A DNA stretch of 64,000 bases from contig OX243812.1 in the NCBI GenBank assembly GCA_945859605.1, positions 43,521,009 to 43,585,008 of the forward strand, read 5' to 3'. The notes beneath the pieces were generated by a model. It saw only the letters and a program-made list of their open reading frames with translations, was not told the origin of the DNA and searched no databases. Numbering within the stretch: the first letter of the stretch is position 1; each line of letters starts with the position of its first letter. Shown piece after piece: positions 24,425 to 35,214 of this stretch. The stretch comes from Lumbricus rubellus (taxonomy: Eukaryota; Annelida; Clitellata; Crassiclitellata; Lumbricidae). A program made the translations under genes and the position numbers.

Positions 24425-25451
24425 GTTGACAAATACGATCCGGGTGGTTTGGCCAGCTTTGTTAATAATAATAATATTCTTTTTATTAAGTGATATAATA
24501 GCTCGGTGTGCAAAAACTATTGTATTTCACGCCTGTAAGTGTGATTGTCGGATAGTAGCATTACGATTTGTACGTATATTTAGTAGATAACGTGATTCTA
24601 AATGACGAAGCGGTGTTAAGGCACGCTACCGTTGCGGAGCGTATGCTATTTTTAGAATGGGAAATCCGCGTTGTGATATTGAACTGGGCTACATCTAGGC
24701 CTAATTGATGTATCCCACTTAAAATTGTATTGTTTATTAAATCAATCGCGTCCTTTGTTACGGGCACCTTACATGTATATTAAAGTGTTTGCCTGTGTGT
24801 GACTTTTGGCATTTGTGTGATTGTTTGTGTCTGGATGAAGGTTATGACAACGCCAAAGAACTAAATCATGTCATTAATCTTAAACACCTTTTTATCACTA
24901 TCTCACAAACCTATATAGTAATTAACGGCAGTGGATCTGTCACAACAGAAACAACGCAACGCAATGGAGACGATGCGTTTCCCGATGTGCAGATCTGAAC
25001 GGGATGTACTAAGTTCTAAGTAAGTAAGTGCTGTCATAATCTTGCAACACTGCAATAGCCTAATCGATAATACGGTACTCTATTCTCACTTTCTGGAACC
25101 TGGTGAGAAATGCCAGAGGTTGTGAGGGTTCATGTCATTAGTCTTTCTTGGAACTCAGTAGTGTCTCCATTGTCCATCCAAACTCTATAGACTTTATTCT
25201 ATAATTCTTCTACTACAACAGTCCACGCCCACCTAAAGTCTTCAAAGTCCTAAACCAAGCCATGTCCAACACTGTACCATCTCTTTCACCATATGTTCTC
25301 TTTTCTGCATTTCTGTGTAGGCCTATTCCACTGAAAACTAAAGTATCGCCAGGGTGCGATTTGCCGGGGGTTTGTGGGAGTTCAACCCCCCCCCCCCAGT
25401 TAGGAGTCTTAGGACCCCATATTAAAGTTCTCATCAAGACCCATCACCTTA
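24425..25451. other. Ginger interior, no gene recognised
   Basis: AT-rich sequence with short frames and no protein motif recognised. Confidence 0.4.
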
Positions 25452-25459
25452 GCTTAGAC

Positions 25460-25985
25460 CAGTGGTTCTTAACCTTTACAAGGGAGCCGAACCCCAAGAG
25501 AAATCCATGACCACTCACCGAACCCTTCAAGTTTGAACAATAATTATTCTTTTTTTGCTCGACATATTACATGTACTCTGCGGTATAAGTATACAAGAAA
25601 AGGGTAATAGGCCTAGTTGCTTTTAGCGTACGTCGTACGATGATATTTCTGCAGAAAAACAAAGAAAAATTACATTATCTTATCGGTAATACCTTACGTT
25701 ACAGAAAGATAGCATTGTCTGTCGGTGTTAATTATCGGAAGGTGCAGTAAGACATAGGCCCCTAACTAAGGTTAACAAGATGAACACATCCTCATGAAGT
25801 AGTCGTAGGGCCTGGTAGGCAATCTATTTCAAACAAAATTTATTAAATAAGAGCAAACAAATAAAAATTAAATAGCAAATGATTTTTCACTGAATATGTA
25901 TATATTTCAGAGGACCTCTGCCGAACCCCTGGCCCTGGTTCATCGAACCCCAGGGGTTCGGTCGAACACTGGTTAAGAACCACTG
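25460..25985. mobile_element. 526-bp hAT-type MITE
   Basis: Terminal inverted repeats CAGTGGTTCTTAACC (left) and GGTTAAGAACCACTG (right) are exact, and 8-bp duplications GCTTAGAC flank it perfectly (25452-25459 and 25986-25993). The CAGTGGTTCTTAACC type of end and the 8-bp duplication are classic hAT features. There is no transposase. It is nested inside the Ginger element. Confidence 0.92.
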
Positions 25986-25993
25986 GCTTAGAC

Positions 25994-27540
25994 TTTAGTC
26001 CTTTCCGTGCAGATCTGCACATCGGGCAACGCATTCCACTTTTTATCACAACGTCAACAGCATCGTTCCACGTCATCTTGAGACATCACAGATCCTCTCA
26101 CAGTCTTCATCCAGTTCTTCCTTGTCTTGCCTCCGGGGTTCAGATCGTTGCTTGTTTGGATCGTTTATCTTCATTCATTAATAATTCAAGTCTGACCCAT
26201 CAGTTATTTTTACGTTTGGCTTTAGAAGTTCAAATATAACGGTTGGTCCTATCAGAAGTTGTAGTTTTGCCAGCCTTGCTATTTTTATTTCAGGTACAAA
26301 TTATTGTGTAGTTCATAGTCTTGTGAATGGAATAACTGGCCTTATTGACACCTGCAAGAGTCTGCAGCTCACATGAAACACTGCCATTGCTGTTGTAGGC
26401 ATAATTCAGTAAATAACCTTAATTCCTTTAAACATTTTCCAAGTCTAAATGACATACACATCACCATAATAATAACTCTGTATTGTGTATTATCACATTG
26501 TCGTCGGACGACGATCCGGTGGCTACTCATAACAATTATAATTAAATGCTGTTCGGATATAAACAGTAAACCATAACAGTTACAGAAATTTTTCTTAAAG
26601 TTCAGTATAAAACCCTGTTCGGATCTAAACAGTAAACCAGAAAAGTTGAAATATTTTTGCTTAAGTTCAGAATAAAACTTAATACGTGAAACGAAATATG
26701 CTTCACAAGAGAAGGAATTATAATTGATAACCCAGAAATAGTCCACTGTGAAATCGAAATAGCAAGTCAGATTAAACATGTTCAATCTTCCAAGCGTGGA
26801 ATATAATTTCTGTACAGTAATTCGGCCTCATCACGTGTCACACCACCAAGTTCCATAATCGCAAAGATGACCGCCTACAACGAAAGCACAATATAGTGAA
26901 TTTTTCTATGTGACTGGAAACAATACATTTATGTAAAGTTGTACAATTTACACGATTCAGACATTTCTCCATGCTATCACAGTGTGACCAGGGCACATGC
27001 ATTCAGTGGCCACTCACAGACTACCGATACTACCTATACGGATCATTGAGAACTGGCTAGTTGAATAATACTCACTAGCTTTTTTGCACATATGCACTTA
27101 CATTTCTGAGCACGTGCAAGTCAAATGTAAACCAGAAAATAAGAAAATGAGTGTTTCCATTTTCATGGAGATTTCTAAATATTCCCAGTTTGACTTTGTG
27201 CACCATTATTATCATTGGTGCTTTGATGTCAAGACGTTTTTCTAAAACCAGAAGCAACGGCTTTAAAAATATGTATCAGCTTTCCAGTGTTGCAAGTGCC
27301 CCATCTTGCCCCAATGTGCAAGCGCCCATGCTTCTACATAATCATTCCTCGTAAAATCATATTTACAGTCATCAGTAATATATTGCAGGTCCAATGGCAG
27401 TTGTCATTGTGTATATGTGAAAGATCACATGAGACAGACTCAGACTCTATGGTTTGTGATGATGATGTGATATGCGAAATGGTATGTCCAGGACAGTCCA
27501 GGTCTCAAGAATGTCCACATCGTCTGCACAAATATAAGGA
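25994..27540. other. Ginger interior, no gene recognised
   Basis: Short frames only. A plus-strand stretch at 27390-27480 encodes CICERSHETDSDSMVCDD, which faintly resembles a PHD-type zinc ligand pattern. Without flanking ligands I do not call it a gene. Confidence 0.3.
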
Positions 27541-27549
27541 TCAAATAAA

Positions 27550-28628
27550 TACCTCCGGATACAAGACATCAGTTATATAGTAGATGTCGTTATGTGATTT
27601 CTGTCGCTGCATGGCTTCACACACATATCTTTGGAGCAACCCTGTGATTGCAAAAACCTGCAATGCACAACAACAGCTAATGGACATTATCTTAATGTAC
27701 TGCAGAACGCTACCTAACATGGCTTCCACAGTTCCAATAGGCAATGATAATTCTACTGTATCTTCTGCACTTCCCTATTAGGCTACTGTTGCACTTTTCA
27801 GATAGCACTCTGAAGTCCGTGACTCAGGATAACTTTTATCACCAGTCTCCTGCGCAGACATTTTTTGAGAAGCATATTGCTTACTTACTACTTAGTAGTA
27901 AGTCCCTCAATACTTACTACTTATTGCTTACTTACTACTTAGTAGTAAGTAAGCAATAAGTAGTAGGTATTGAGGGACCTTTATTTCAAACTGCTAATGG
28001 CTTCAGCATCACATTTACGATAAAGTGACACGTAATTTATTAGAATTAGTAATATATCAGTGCCTAATCCAGTACTTTTACATTCTATGGTCACGCCTAG
28101 AAGTGCTGGACTAATAAGCAAAAATGAAAGTGCAACTAACATTGTCGTCATTTTCAATCGGTCCAAATCCCTGAAGAATGACAGCGCTTCGTTCACTCCA
28201 CGTCTTCCGTGCCTTTTTGAACATAGTTTGGAATGGTGAGAGCTTCCTTTCCTGGATCACTGATGTAACATGTTCCTGAAAAACATCAAGTTCTTTCAGA
28301 GGAAACCACACAGATTGTTGTAAAATTAAGTTACTCGGCATATAAGTAATAAAAGGTTTTCTAGCATGCAATTGTGAAGTCTTGCAACATGGTCATGCAG
28401 CAACAAGGCAATGCAATGTGAAGCCAACTATGGTACAGAAACTACAATGTCCGGTAACACATGACAATATTTGTGCAAAGCAGTGTAATAACTATTTATC
28501 GGGAAATTTTTTCTGCTCACCTTTACAGTAGATGATGCCAGAATGAAGTCCACCAGCTCTCTTTCATAAGACACTCTCTGTTCTGAACTACATAGACAAA
28601 AAACACTACGTAAGTAAGTAGGAAACAA
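27550..28628 (-). other. Possible additional minus-strand exons
   Basis: Three minus-strand stretches look exon-like and have plausible splice signals. 28515-28613 encodes EQRVSYERELVDFILASSTV and ends in AAG|GTGAGC. 28110-28283 follows a TTTTTCAG acceptor and encodes SPFQTMFKKARKTWSERSAV. 27556-27643 follows CAATCACAG and encodes QRYVCEAMQRQKSHNDIYYI. They lie downstream of the transposase on the same strand. They could be further Ginger exons or chance open frames. No family recognised. Confidence 0.3.
27902..27978. repeat. 38-bp near-perfect palindrome
   Basis: Arms 27902-27939 and 27941-27978 are inverted copies with one mismatch and a single-base centre. They start GTCCCTCAATAC and contain TTACTTACTACT. 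An extra partial copy of the left arm precedes it. Confidence 0.9.
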
Positions 28629-28675
28629 GTAAATAAATAAGTAAGCAAGTAAATAAATAAGTAAGTAAGTATGTT

Positions 28676-28722
<47 letters not shown>
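28608..28722. repeat. (GTAA)n and (AT)n microsatellites
   Basis: GTAAGTAAGTA-type repeats at 28608-28670, followed by about 42 bp of pure AT. Confidence 0.95.
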
Positions 28723-28725
<3 letters not shown>

Positions 28726-28809
28726 GGCTAGGAGCTGTCGGGCTGGAAAAACACTCTATGCAGAGTACACAATGTTAAATGCAACTTAGGTCTACTTCAA
28801 GCAATTGCC

Positions 28810-29433
28810 CTACCCTGGTTCTTCATTTATAGCAAGCTCTGGTTCTTGCACCACACCAACAAAAGTGCTTCCTTCATTCGGCGACATCGACAAAGTGCTC
28901 TGTGTTGACGAAGGTTGTGCGAGAGTCTGTACAAGATGTGGCTTCAACAGCGAAACGTTGCAGCGGGTTGACAATTCCACACCTGCGCTGTTTTGAAGAG
29001 TACATTGTCCACTGGTAGTTATGGCCTTTAACGTGTAAGGACCCGTGAAGGAGGGCTGAAGACGACCGCCCTGGCGTGTTTCTTTTCGCGCGTTCTTTTT
29101 CATAACCTGATCTCCAGGATGAACTGTGATTAGACGCTTGCCCTTCCTCTTACGCTCATTGTAGTGAGCGGCCTGCTTATCTTGAGCAGATTTGACCTTG
29201 GCTTTGACCTTTGCCTCAGCAGAGTGGCATTGCTCAAGAGTGTCGGATATTGCTGTAAGAGAATCAGCGGTCTGTGCCTCAGTGATAGTGGACACTAGCC
29301 CATCAACTGCAGAGGTTCCTCGTTCATCGTGGCGACGCTCTTTGGATGCCTCATGAACATGAGGTAAAATGGAGTGAAGCTGGTGGAACGCTGTGATGAG
29401 CAGTTGATTCCAAAAGCTGTCACACCAAGATGT
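28810..29433 (-). pseudogene. Ginger transposase, last exon (GPY/F region)
   Basis: The exon follows the acceptor CTGCAG at 29434-29436. It starts in one frame with the end of the integrase core (STSFTPFYLMFMRHP). After a frameshift somewhere in 29298-29345 it continues in another frame (28810 to about 29345) with QDKQAAHYNERKRKGKRL, HPGDQVM and FTGPYTLKAI. The last is the GPY/F-type chromodomain-like C-terminus shared by gypsy integrases and Ginger. The first frame stops at 29295-29297, so this copy is broken. Joining to the previous exon is in phase (2 + 1 nt). Confidence 0.8.
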
Positions 29434-29634
29434 CTGCAGCATCAAGCAAATGTAAAGTGGCATTATCATAATATCACAGCATATGCAATGTAGTCGTTGT
29501 TAATACCTGACCCTCAGAGTTGTAGCTTTGTAATCGGTACTGTAAATAACAGCAATGTGTAACATGTGTTATTTCTGCTTCACAGCGTCCACTCTGACAT
29601 TTGCAGCACTCACCTGAAATCTGTCCTTTTCAGC

Positions 29635-29715
29635 CACGCAGGGGTTGGGGGCACTGCAGAGTAGTAGCCGCAATGGAGTGCTATATAAATCAATGTAATG
29701 AATGAATGAATTCAC
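29635..29715 (+). mobile_element. Decayed SINE-like 3' tail
   Basis: GGAGTGCTATATAAATCAATG followed by (TGAA)n resembles the tail at 23.07 kb, with a degenerate stem. It lies in the last Ginger intron. Confidence 0.45.
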
Positions 29716-30062
29716 GAGTAACGTGAACAACTCGTGCTGGTCATCTCTCCTCTGTACCTGGCTTAGTTCTTTCTGCTTTTACGGTCTACTTGTGCCAAAC
29801 TCTGCACTCATAAAAGGTCACTCCTTAGCTTTTATGGCGACTTGTAACTTTCCCATAAGACAAAGCAAAGAAGCAATAGAACTTTGGAAGCCCCATGGCG
29901 CAAGAGAAATAATGTAAAGGATACGTGCATACATGTTCATGAGAGCTTGTCAAGCAGTTTGTAGCACAATTTCTGATGAAACTACCATACACATTCTTCC
30001 TGGTACGCATGGCATGTCTCATGTCAGTAATTAGTGAAATAAGGTTAAAAAATAATACTCAC

Positions 30063-30214
30063 TCGTCCCAGTCGTTCTGTTGTTCGTTCACATATTTAGC
30101 CAGTGCCTGCTTGACGGTTTGGTTTGTTCGCTCTGCCTGGCCGTTACACTGAGGGTGGTACGCTGATGTAACTGAATGTTTAACACCGAAAGAGCGAAAT
30201 AATTCTGCATTCAC
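30063..30214 (-). CDS. Ginger transposase exon 4 (third catalytic residue)
   Basis: A 152-nt minus-strand exon between acceptor TTCTAG and donor GTGAGT. It encodes the end of the integrase fold: ELFRSFGVKHSVTSAYHPQC, then NGQAERTNQTVKQAL. The E of QAER is the expected third acidic residue of the DDE triad. The phase leaves two bases for the next exon. Confidence 0.85.
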
Positions 30215-30746
30215 CTAGAAGGAGAAATCCACAGATGTAAGCTCATAAATGAAACTGTTGAACTTAAGCTGCACAGCACAATAACAAAAGCAATATCCTA
30301 CACCTTATAACTATTCCTCTCTTGGAGCTTAATTATTAAGTAGCACTTTACAAAGATGGTGCTTCAACTATTTAGTGTGGTTCCCATTTCTGTTGCACGT
30401 ATATTCTTTATCAAAACACCGCAATTAGGTCAAAAACATGAAAAATGCAAAGGAGAAAATTGAGAACATGGATATGTTTCATAGAAGTTCCAAAATGTAA
30501 ATTTCCCAGTTTAACACAAGGTGTCAATTTCCAGGATGAGACAAGTGCCCCCTCTTGCCCCATGTGTAGGCGCCATTGATTATTTAAAAAACTATAGGCA
30601 CAAAATTAGCACAGGTACAGCACGAAGGGTGTCCGCTGCTCAGGTAGCATTGTCTTACTTAATGGATAATTGAATGATGAACAGTCAGCAACACTCAAGA
30701 TAACACGAGGAACAATAAGTTATCATTATGAACTTTATGCACTTAC

Positions 30747-31049
30747 TGCATTTACAAATTCTCTCCCTTGATCTGTGATCATACGCAGAGGTGGACCAAA
30801 TGTATGAAAGAGTTCGAGAACAGCAGCACATACAGATCTGGCAGATTTTTCTCGCAGTGCACGGAGAAAAATGTATTTTGTGAAGAGGTCGGTCACAGTC
30901 AGCAAATAACGGTTCCCAGCCGATGTTTCCGGAAGCGCAACTAGTTCCATGCCAAGGACTTCCCATCTGCCATCAGTTGTTATGGACTGCAGAGGTGGTG
31001 GCATCGCTGCGATGTTATTGCTTCTTTGACACTCTGGACATCTTCTCAC
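30747..31049 (-). CDS. Ginger transposase exon 3 (zinc CC and DD core)
   Basis: A 303-nt minus-strand exon between acceptor TTGCAG and donor GTAAGT, phase 0 at both ends. It starts with VRRCPECQ, the CC half of the H2C2 zinc motif. It then has WEVLGMELVALPETSAGNRY and MITDQGREFVNA. The D of TDQG is the second catalytic residue. The first catalytic position, normally D in a DLVGP-like context, reads E (MELV). This is either divergence or an inactivating change. Confidence 0.88.
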
Positions 31050-31159
31050 CTGCAACATAGTTTTGTAACAAAGAACTCTTCAGTGTATTTAAAAAGAAGT
31101 AGGTAGGCAACTATACATTACCAGTGCATGTTGTTTGTTTGTTTTGTTTTGTTTGTATG

Positions 31160-31368
31160 TGCACTTGTTTTAGCGCCCCTTCAATCTCTCTACTCAGAGG
31201 CGCTCCCGAATGCAGAGCGGACACTGCATCGGAGTTTCACGCCGAAGCGCAGAGCAATTGTGAGTGAAGGACTTGCCCAAGGTCCTTACGCGGCGAGGTG
31301 GATTCGAACCTCGAACCTTCCGACTCCAAGGCAACGACGCCACCACTACACCACTGCGCCCCACACAA
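31160..31368 (-). mobile_element. tRNA-derived SINE (family 1)
   Basis: Minus-strand head TGGGGCGCAGTGGTGTAGTG, box B GGTTCGAATCCACC, body GACCTTGGGCAAGTCC, and a 3' stem AGCGCCTCT/AGGGGCGCT. An (ACAAA)n tail at lower coordinates is read as (TTTGT)n on the plus strand. It sits in the intron between Ginger exons 2 and 3, which helps show that the interval is intronic. Confidence 0.9.
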
Positions 31369-31851
31369 TATAACCAAAGAACTTCAGCTTCATCACACTT
31401 AAATGCCAGTGTTTAATTTAGGCATAACCAGGGGCAAATGCCACCAAGTATTGACTTTTCCGCGGAACTATTTGAGGAAATGATAATAGTTTTCAGTTGC
31501 TCTTTATATCATTGTACTACATAAACTGTGGCAATATACTGTGATCATAACGAGTATAGTTTACTGTAAAAGTACTATTTTTGTACAACTAAATAGAGGT
31601 TCTCTATTCAGTGTTATCTGTGAAACGTCTTTGGCAAGAGAGGTATAATTATAGTATTGCAGTTATTCGTTGCAATAGTCCAGCAGCAGCAAAACTGAGT
31701 TGCTGAACTTGGTACAGCAATTATTTACCTAATTATAATTAAATCTATTGAAATCTTAAAACAAAGGGTACACAAAATGCCTTAAAGCACACTATTCACT
31801 TCCAAAACAATACACCTTACTGTAGGACTACACACTTTGATAAGCACTCAC

Positions 31852-32033
31852 CCATTCGTTCACATCCTCGGTCATCGTAGGCCAGTAATAACTCAGTGCT
31901 GCCTTGTCCTGGGTTCGCCTTGTGCCCTGATGTGCAGAGTTGTTGTGACATTCCATAAGCACGCTTTCAACATCGGATCTAGCAAGAATAAGGTGTCTTC
32001 GGCTTCCTTTGACAGTATAAAATAAGCTGTCAC
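31852..32033 (-). CDS. Ginger transposase exon 2 (H2C2 zinc, HH half)
   Basis: A 182-nt minus-strand exon between acceptor TTACAG and donor GTGAGT. It encodes DSLFYTVKGSRRHLILA, then ECHNNSAHQGTRRTQDKAAL and YYWPTMTEDVNEW. This is the HH half of the H2C2 zinc domain that precedes integrase cores. With exon 1 the length is 315 nt, so the frame is kept. Confidence 0.85.
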
Positions 32034-32321
32034 CTGTAAAAACGTGGAAAGCACAGAAATTATAAACTGGGTGATAAAGTATAGACCTTGGAAATACTGT
32101 GTATCAGCTTACATGCAGTGCCATGAGCCATTTTACTATACGTTAAGAACTCAGGTTTTGTATGTGTGTGGCTGGTCTAAAACTAAAAATGGAGAATTTC
32201 AGGGATTACTTATCTTCCGAAGTTCAAATCCCTATTCCGGGAGTCGCAGCGTACGTCTAATGCCATAAACGGACAACGCATAGTAGGCCACCGGTAATAA
32301 GATTACAAAGCACGTGCTTAC

Positions 32322-32454
32322 CTTCCAATGAAAACTTCTTAGAGAAATTCCGTATGGCTCTTTTCTCGTTCTCGCATTTCTGGCCATTGTATGTTCCTGT
32401 CCTTAAGTATATTTCCACATCACGAAAGCGATCTGTTTTCATTTTTTCTGTCAT
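32322..32454 (-). CDS. Ginger transposase exon 1
   Basis: A 133-nt minus-strand exon starting at an ATG and ending GGAAG|GTAAGC. It encodes MTEKMKTDRFRDVEIYLRTG, then ENEKRAIRNFSKKFSLE. The I-x2-YL-x-TG-x-Y...EKR pattern before the zinc domain is typical of Ginger and related integrase-like proteins. This start is chosen because it is the only in-frame ATG near the conserved block; an upstream exon cannot be excluded. Confidence 0.75.
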
Positions 32455-33324
32455 TTTATCTTTTTCTTAAACTCGCTAATGATTGGAAATTGTCAAGGAA
32501 TATCTGGACCAATGATATATATAATGGAATGATCACTCATTAAAAGAATATTCCGTCACTCTTTCACCCACAGGTGGCGTTCCTAGATAATTTTTGCAAG
32601 AAGCATGCTGTTAATTATAAAAAAGACAAGTTTACGCTTGGCAAGCATAATTTAGAGCCTTTGTATGACAGGCTGATTATTCTGTTTATCAGTTAATGTC
32701 GACGTTGATTAACTTATGCTAACTGCATAGCCTAAAACTGTAGGCTCTACACTACTTTTGTTCAGCCTCATCACGTGCAAATGCCCACCACAAATTGCTG
32801 AAGTTCTGTAATAATAAGATTTGTTCAAATACACCAGGTTTTGTTAGTAGTAGTAGTAGCTGCAGTTTAACGTCGCTGTGTGGTAACAAAGACCATTAGA
32901 GCGACACCCTCCTTCTTTATCTACGCTTGCGACTGGCGATGGCAGAGTTTGACTGAGAGCAGGATCCATTATTAAGGATCTTTATACAGGAAAATAGGGT
33001 GTCTAACGAATGTAAGTTTATTTTCAGAAAAAAATACATTTCCAACGCACGAATGTAATTTCAATTTCTAAAAAAATACAGTTCAACGCATTTGTCTAAT
33101 TATGAAAATAATTCAATCAATCGGCTCTTGACTGTAAATCCTGTAATCGGGTAGTTATTTAAAATATATTTCATAATATACTCTAAACAACCCGCATCAT
33201 GCTTTCCGCAAGCAACCCAGATCATATTTGTCAACGGAAACGAGGCAGAGGCGTCTAACGTTGCTATCTGACGTCATATAGCACGTGAACCAATGACAGA
33301 GAGTTTCGGATAGTATTTGTTGCC
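32455..33324. other. Ginger 5' region, no gene recognised
   Basis: AT-rich sequence between exon 1 and the right TIR; would hold the promoter. A TATA box could not be singled out. Confidence 0.4.
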
Positions 33325-33348
33325 GGATAGGATATCGCACTACACCGG

Positions 33349-34813
33349 CAACAAGACAAGAGCAGTGTATTAGGGCATACGGAAAAATCACACGAGAGGA
33401 TGCTCACAGGGTGAAGGCAGTGAAAGATTAAAATGGTAGGGTTCTATCGGATCCAGAGGATGTAAAGAAGAGATGGAAGGACTACTTCAACAAGCTGTAA
33501 AACAACGCAAACAGAACGGACAACGAATATCTAGAAAACATCGCGGTGGCGGACAACAAGGAAAGCATACCAACCGTGAGAGAAGACGAGGTAGAGGCAG
33601 CTATCACAAGAATTAAGCTCCGGAAGGCGCCGGGTCTGGATAGCATCTCAGCGTAGGAATTGCAGGCGGGAACAGAAGGAATTGGGTTCAAAATCATTAA
33701 CAGATTATGCAAGATGGTGTGGAAAAGAGAGCAGTGGCCATCGGACTGGAAACGATCCATCATAATTCCGATACACAAGAAGAAAGATAGGTTAGACTTC
33801 TCACATTACAGAGGGATTAGTCCTCTATGTCACTGTGGAAAAGTATTTTCATCAATCCTTCTTCAAAGAATAAGGAAAGAACATAGGAGATTCTATCAGA
33901 GGCGCAGGCGGGATTCAGGGCGAACAGAAGCACAATCGACCAGATACTCACCTTAAGACAGTTAGAGGAGAAATAAGATGAATTTGGAAATGACCTCTAC
34001 CTATATGTGTGTTACATAGATTTCAGGAAGCCTTTTGACAGCGTGTGGAGAAAGGGGGTGTGGAGAGTAATGAGACACTATGGATGCCCGGAGAAGATAG
34101 TGAGACTGTTGGAAATCGCGTACCAAGAAACTTTTAGTGCGGTGAGAGTAGATGGAGATCTATCTGAATGGTTCAGGACTATTGTGTCCTGTTGTTCAAC
34201 ATCTTCTTGGAACTTATAAAGGCCATAGCACTGGAGGGGACAGAGGAGGGAGCAGTGATAGGAGGAGAACTGATCAGCGACTTGAGATTTGCAGACGACA
34301 TTGCACTATAAGGGAGGAAGGAGGAGGGCCTGCAGGAATCATTAACGAGAGTAGTGCAGGTAGGCAAAAAATGGGTATGTGCATTAATGTGCAAAAAACG
34401 GAATGTCAATATATTGGAAGAGAAGAGACAAAGCTTGGGCTGAACGTGGATGGACAGACACTGGAGCAAAAGAAAAATTTCGTGTATTTGGGGGTCTTAT
34501 CGATGCGCTGGAGGGGGGGGGTCGGAAAAGGACATTGAAAGAAAAATCGGGCTCGCTAGAGGAATATTACAGAGATTACATAAGATCTGGAGATCAAAGA
34601 AAATCAGCAAAACCACCAAGGTGCGAATATATGAGACGTTGGTGCTGAGCGTACTGTTATACAACTCGGAGACGTAGACGTGAAGGAGGCACAGAAAAGA
34701 CGATTGAGGGCATTTGAAATGACGTGTATGCGAAGAATAGAAGGGGTCACAAGGAGGAAAAGGGTACGGAAAACGGAAATACGCAGCAGACTGAGAATAC
34801 AGAGAGACATTTT
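33349..34813 (+). pseudogene. LINE A, linker and reverse transcriptase
   Basis: Continuation of the LINE A copy from 24325. In order: NKTRAVY, LSDPEDVKKRWKDYFNKL, ITRIKLRKAPGLDSIS, WPSDWKRSIIIPIHKKK, motif A (CYIDFRKPFDSVWRKGVW), then a deletion that removes the LQGCVLSPLLFN block near 34.19 kb. The active site is LRFADDIAL followed by a stop, and the C-terminal region is VLSVLLYNSET. The frame is interrupted many times. It ends at the duplicated 9-bp site of foldback element 3. Confidence 0.85.
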
Positions 34814-34822
34814 GGACAGGAT

Positions 34823-35205
34823 GGATGTAGGACATTTACCCCCCCCCGGACATATTCCCCCCGGACATGTTCCCCCCGGACATATTCCCCCCGGACATAT
34901 TCCCCCCGGACAATCACCCCCCGGACATTTCCCCCGACCAAAGACATTTCTTCTCCTGCATAAGGGTCCCTATGTTAATGAATGACTGCACTAACCCTGC
35001 CATTAACCCTAACCGACCATCGCGATGCCTAACCTGATCCTAACCGACCCTCACGATGCCTAACCTATATGTACAGAGGGGGAAATTGTCCGGGGGTAAA
35101 TGTCCTAGTCAAAAACGGGGGGGGGGTAAACGTCCGGGGGAGGTTATTGTCCGGGGGGGATTTGTCCGAGAAGGAATATGTCGCGGGGGTAAATGTCCGT
35201 TCCCC
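34823..35205. mobile_element. Foldback element 3 (9-bp TSD)
   Basis: Begins GGATGTAGGACATTTACC and ends GGTAAATGTCCGTTCCCC. Arms repeat GGACATATTCCCCCC in opposite orientations. Perfect 9-bp duplications GGACAGGAT lie at 34814-34822 and 35206-35214. The core (34975-35070) has CTAACCCTAACCGACC-type telomere-like units. It splits the C-terminus of LINE A, whose frame resumes after the right duplication. Confidence 0.92.
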
Positions 35206-35214
35206 GGACAGGAT

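Larger units (their letters stand above)
24326..33344. mobile_element. 9.0-kb Ginger-type DNA transposon
   Basis: Ends are TGTAGTGCGAAATACTATCC and, inverted, TGTAGTGCGATATCCTATCC, with similarity continuing about 40 bp. Flanks are the 4-bp duplication CCGG (24322-24325, 33345-33348), and LINE A coding resumes across it. On the minus strand it encodes an integrase-like transposase with an H2C2 zinc region, DDE core and GPY/F-like domain, in at least five exons. There is no reverse transcriptase, protease or LTR. Termini TGT..ACA, a short duplication and a gypsy-integrase-like protein are the published hallmarks of Ginger. Much of its length is other inserted or unrecognised sequence. Confidence 0.85.

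Noticed and set aside
27390..27480. PHD finger exon on the plus strand
   Set aside because: Only part of the cysteine pattern is present, no neighbouring exon completes it, and strand is opposite to the transposase.
28810..32454. Ty3/gypsy retrotransposon integrase
   Set aside because: No protease, RT or LTR occurs in the 9 kb; introns and terminal inverted repeats with a 4-bp duplication fit Ginger better.
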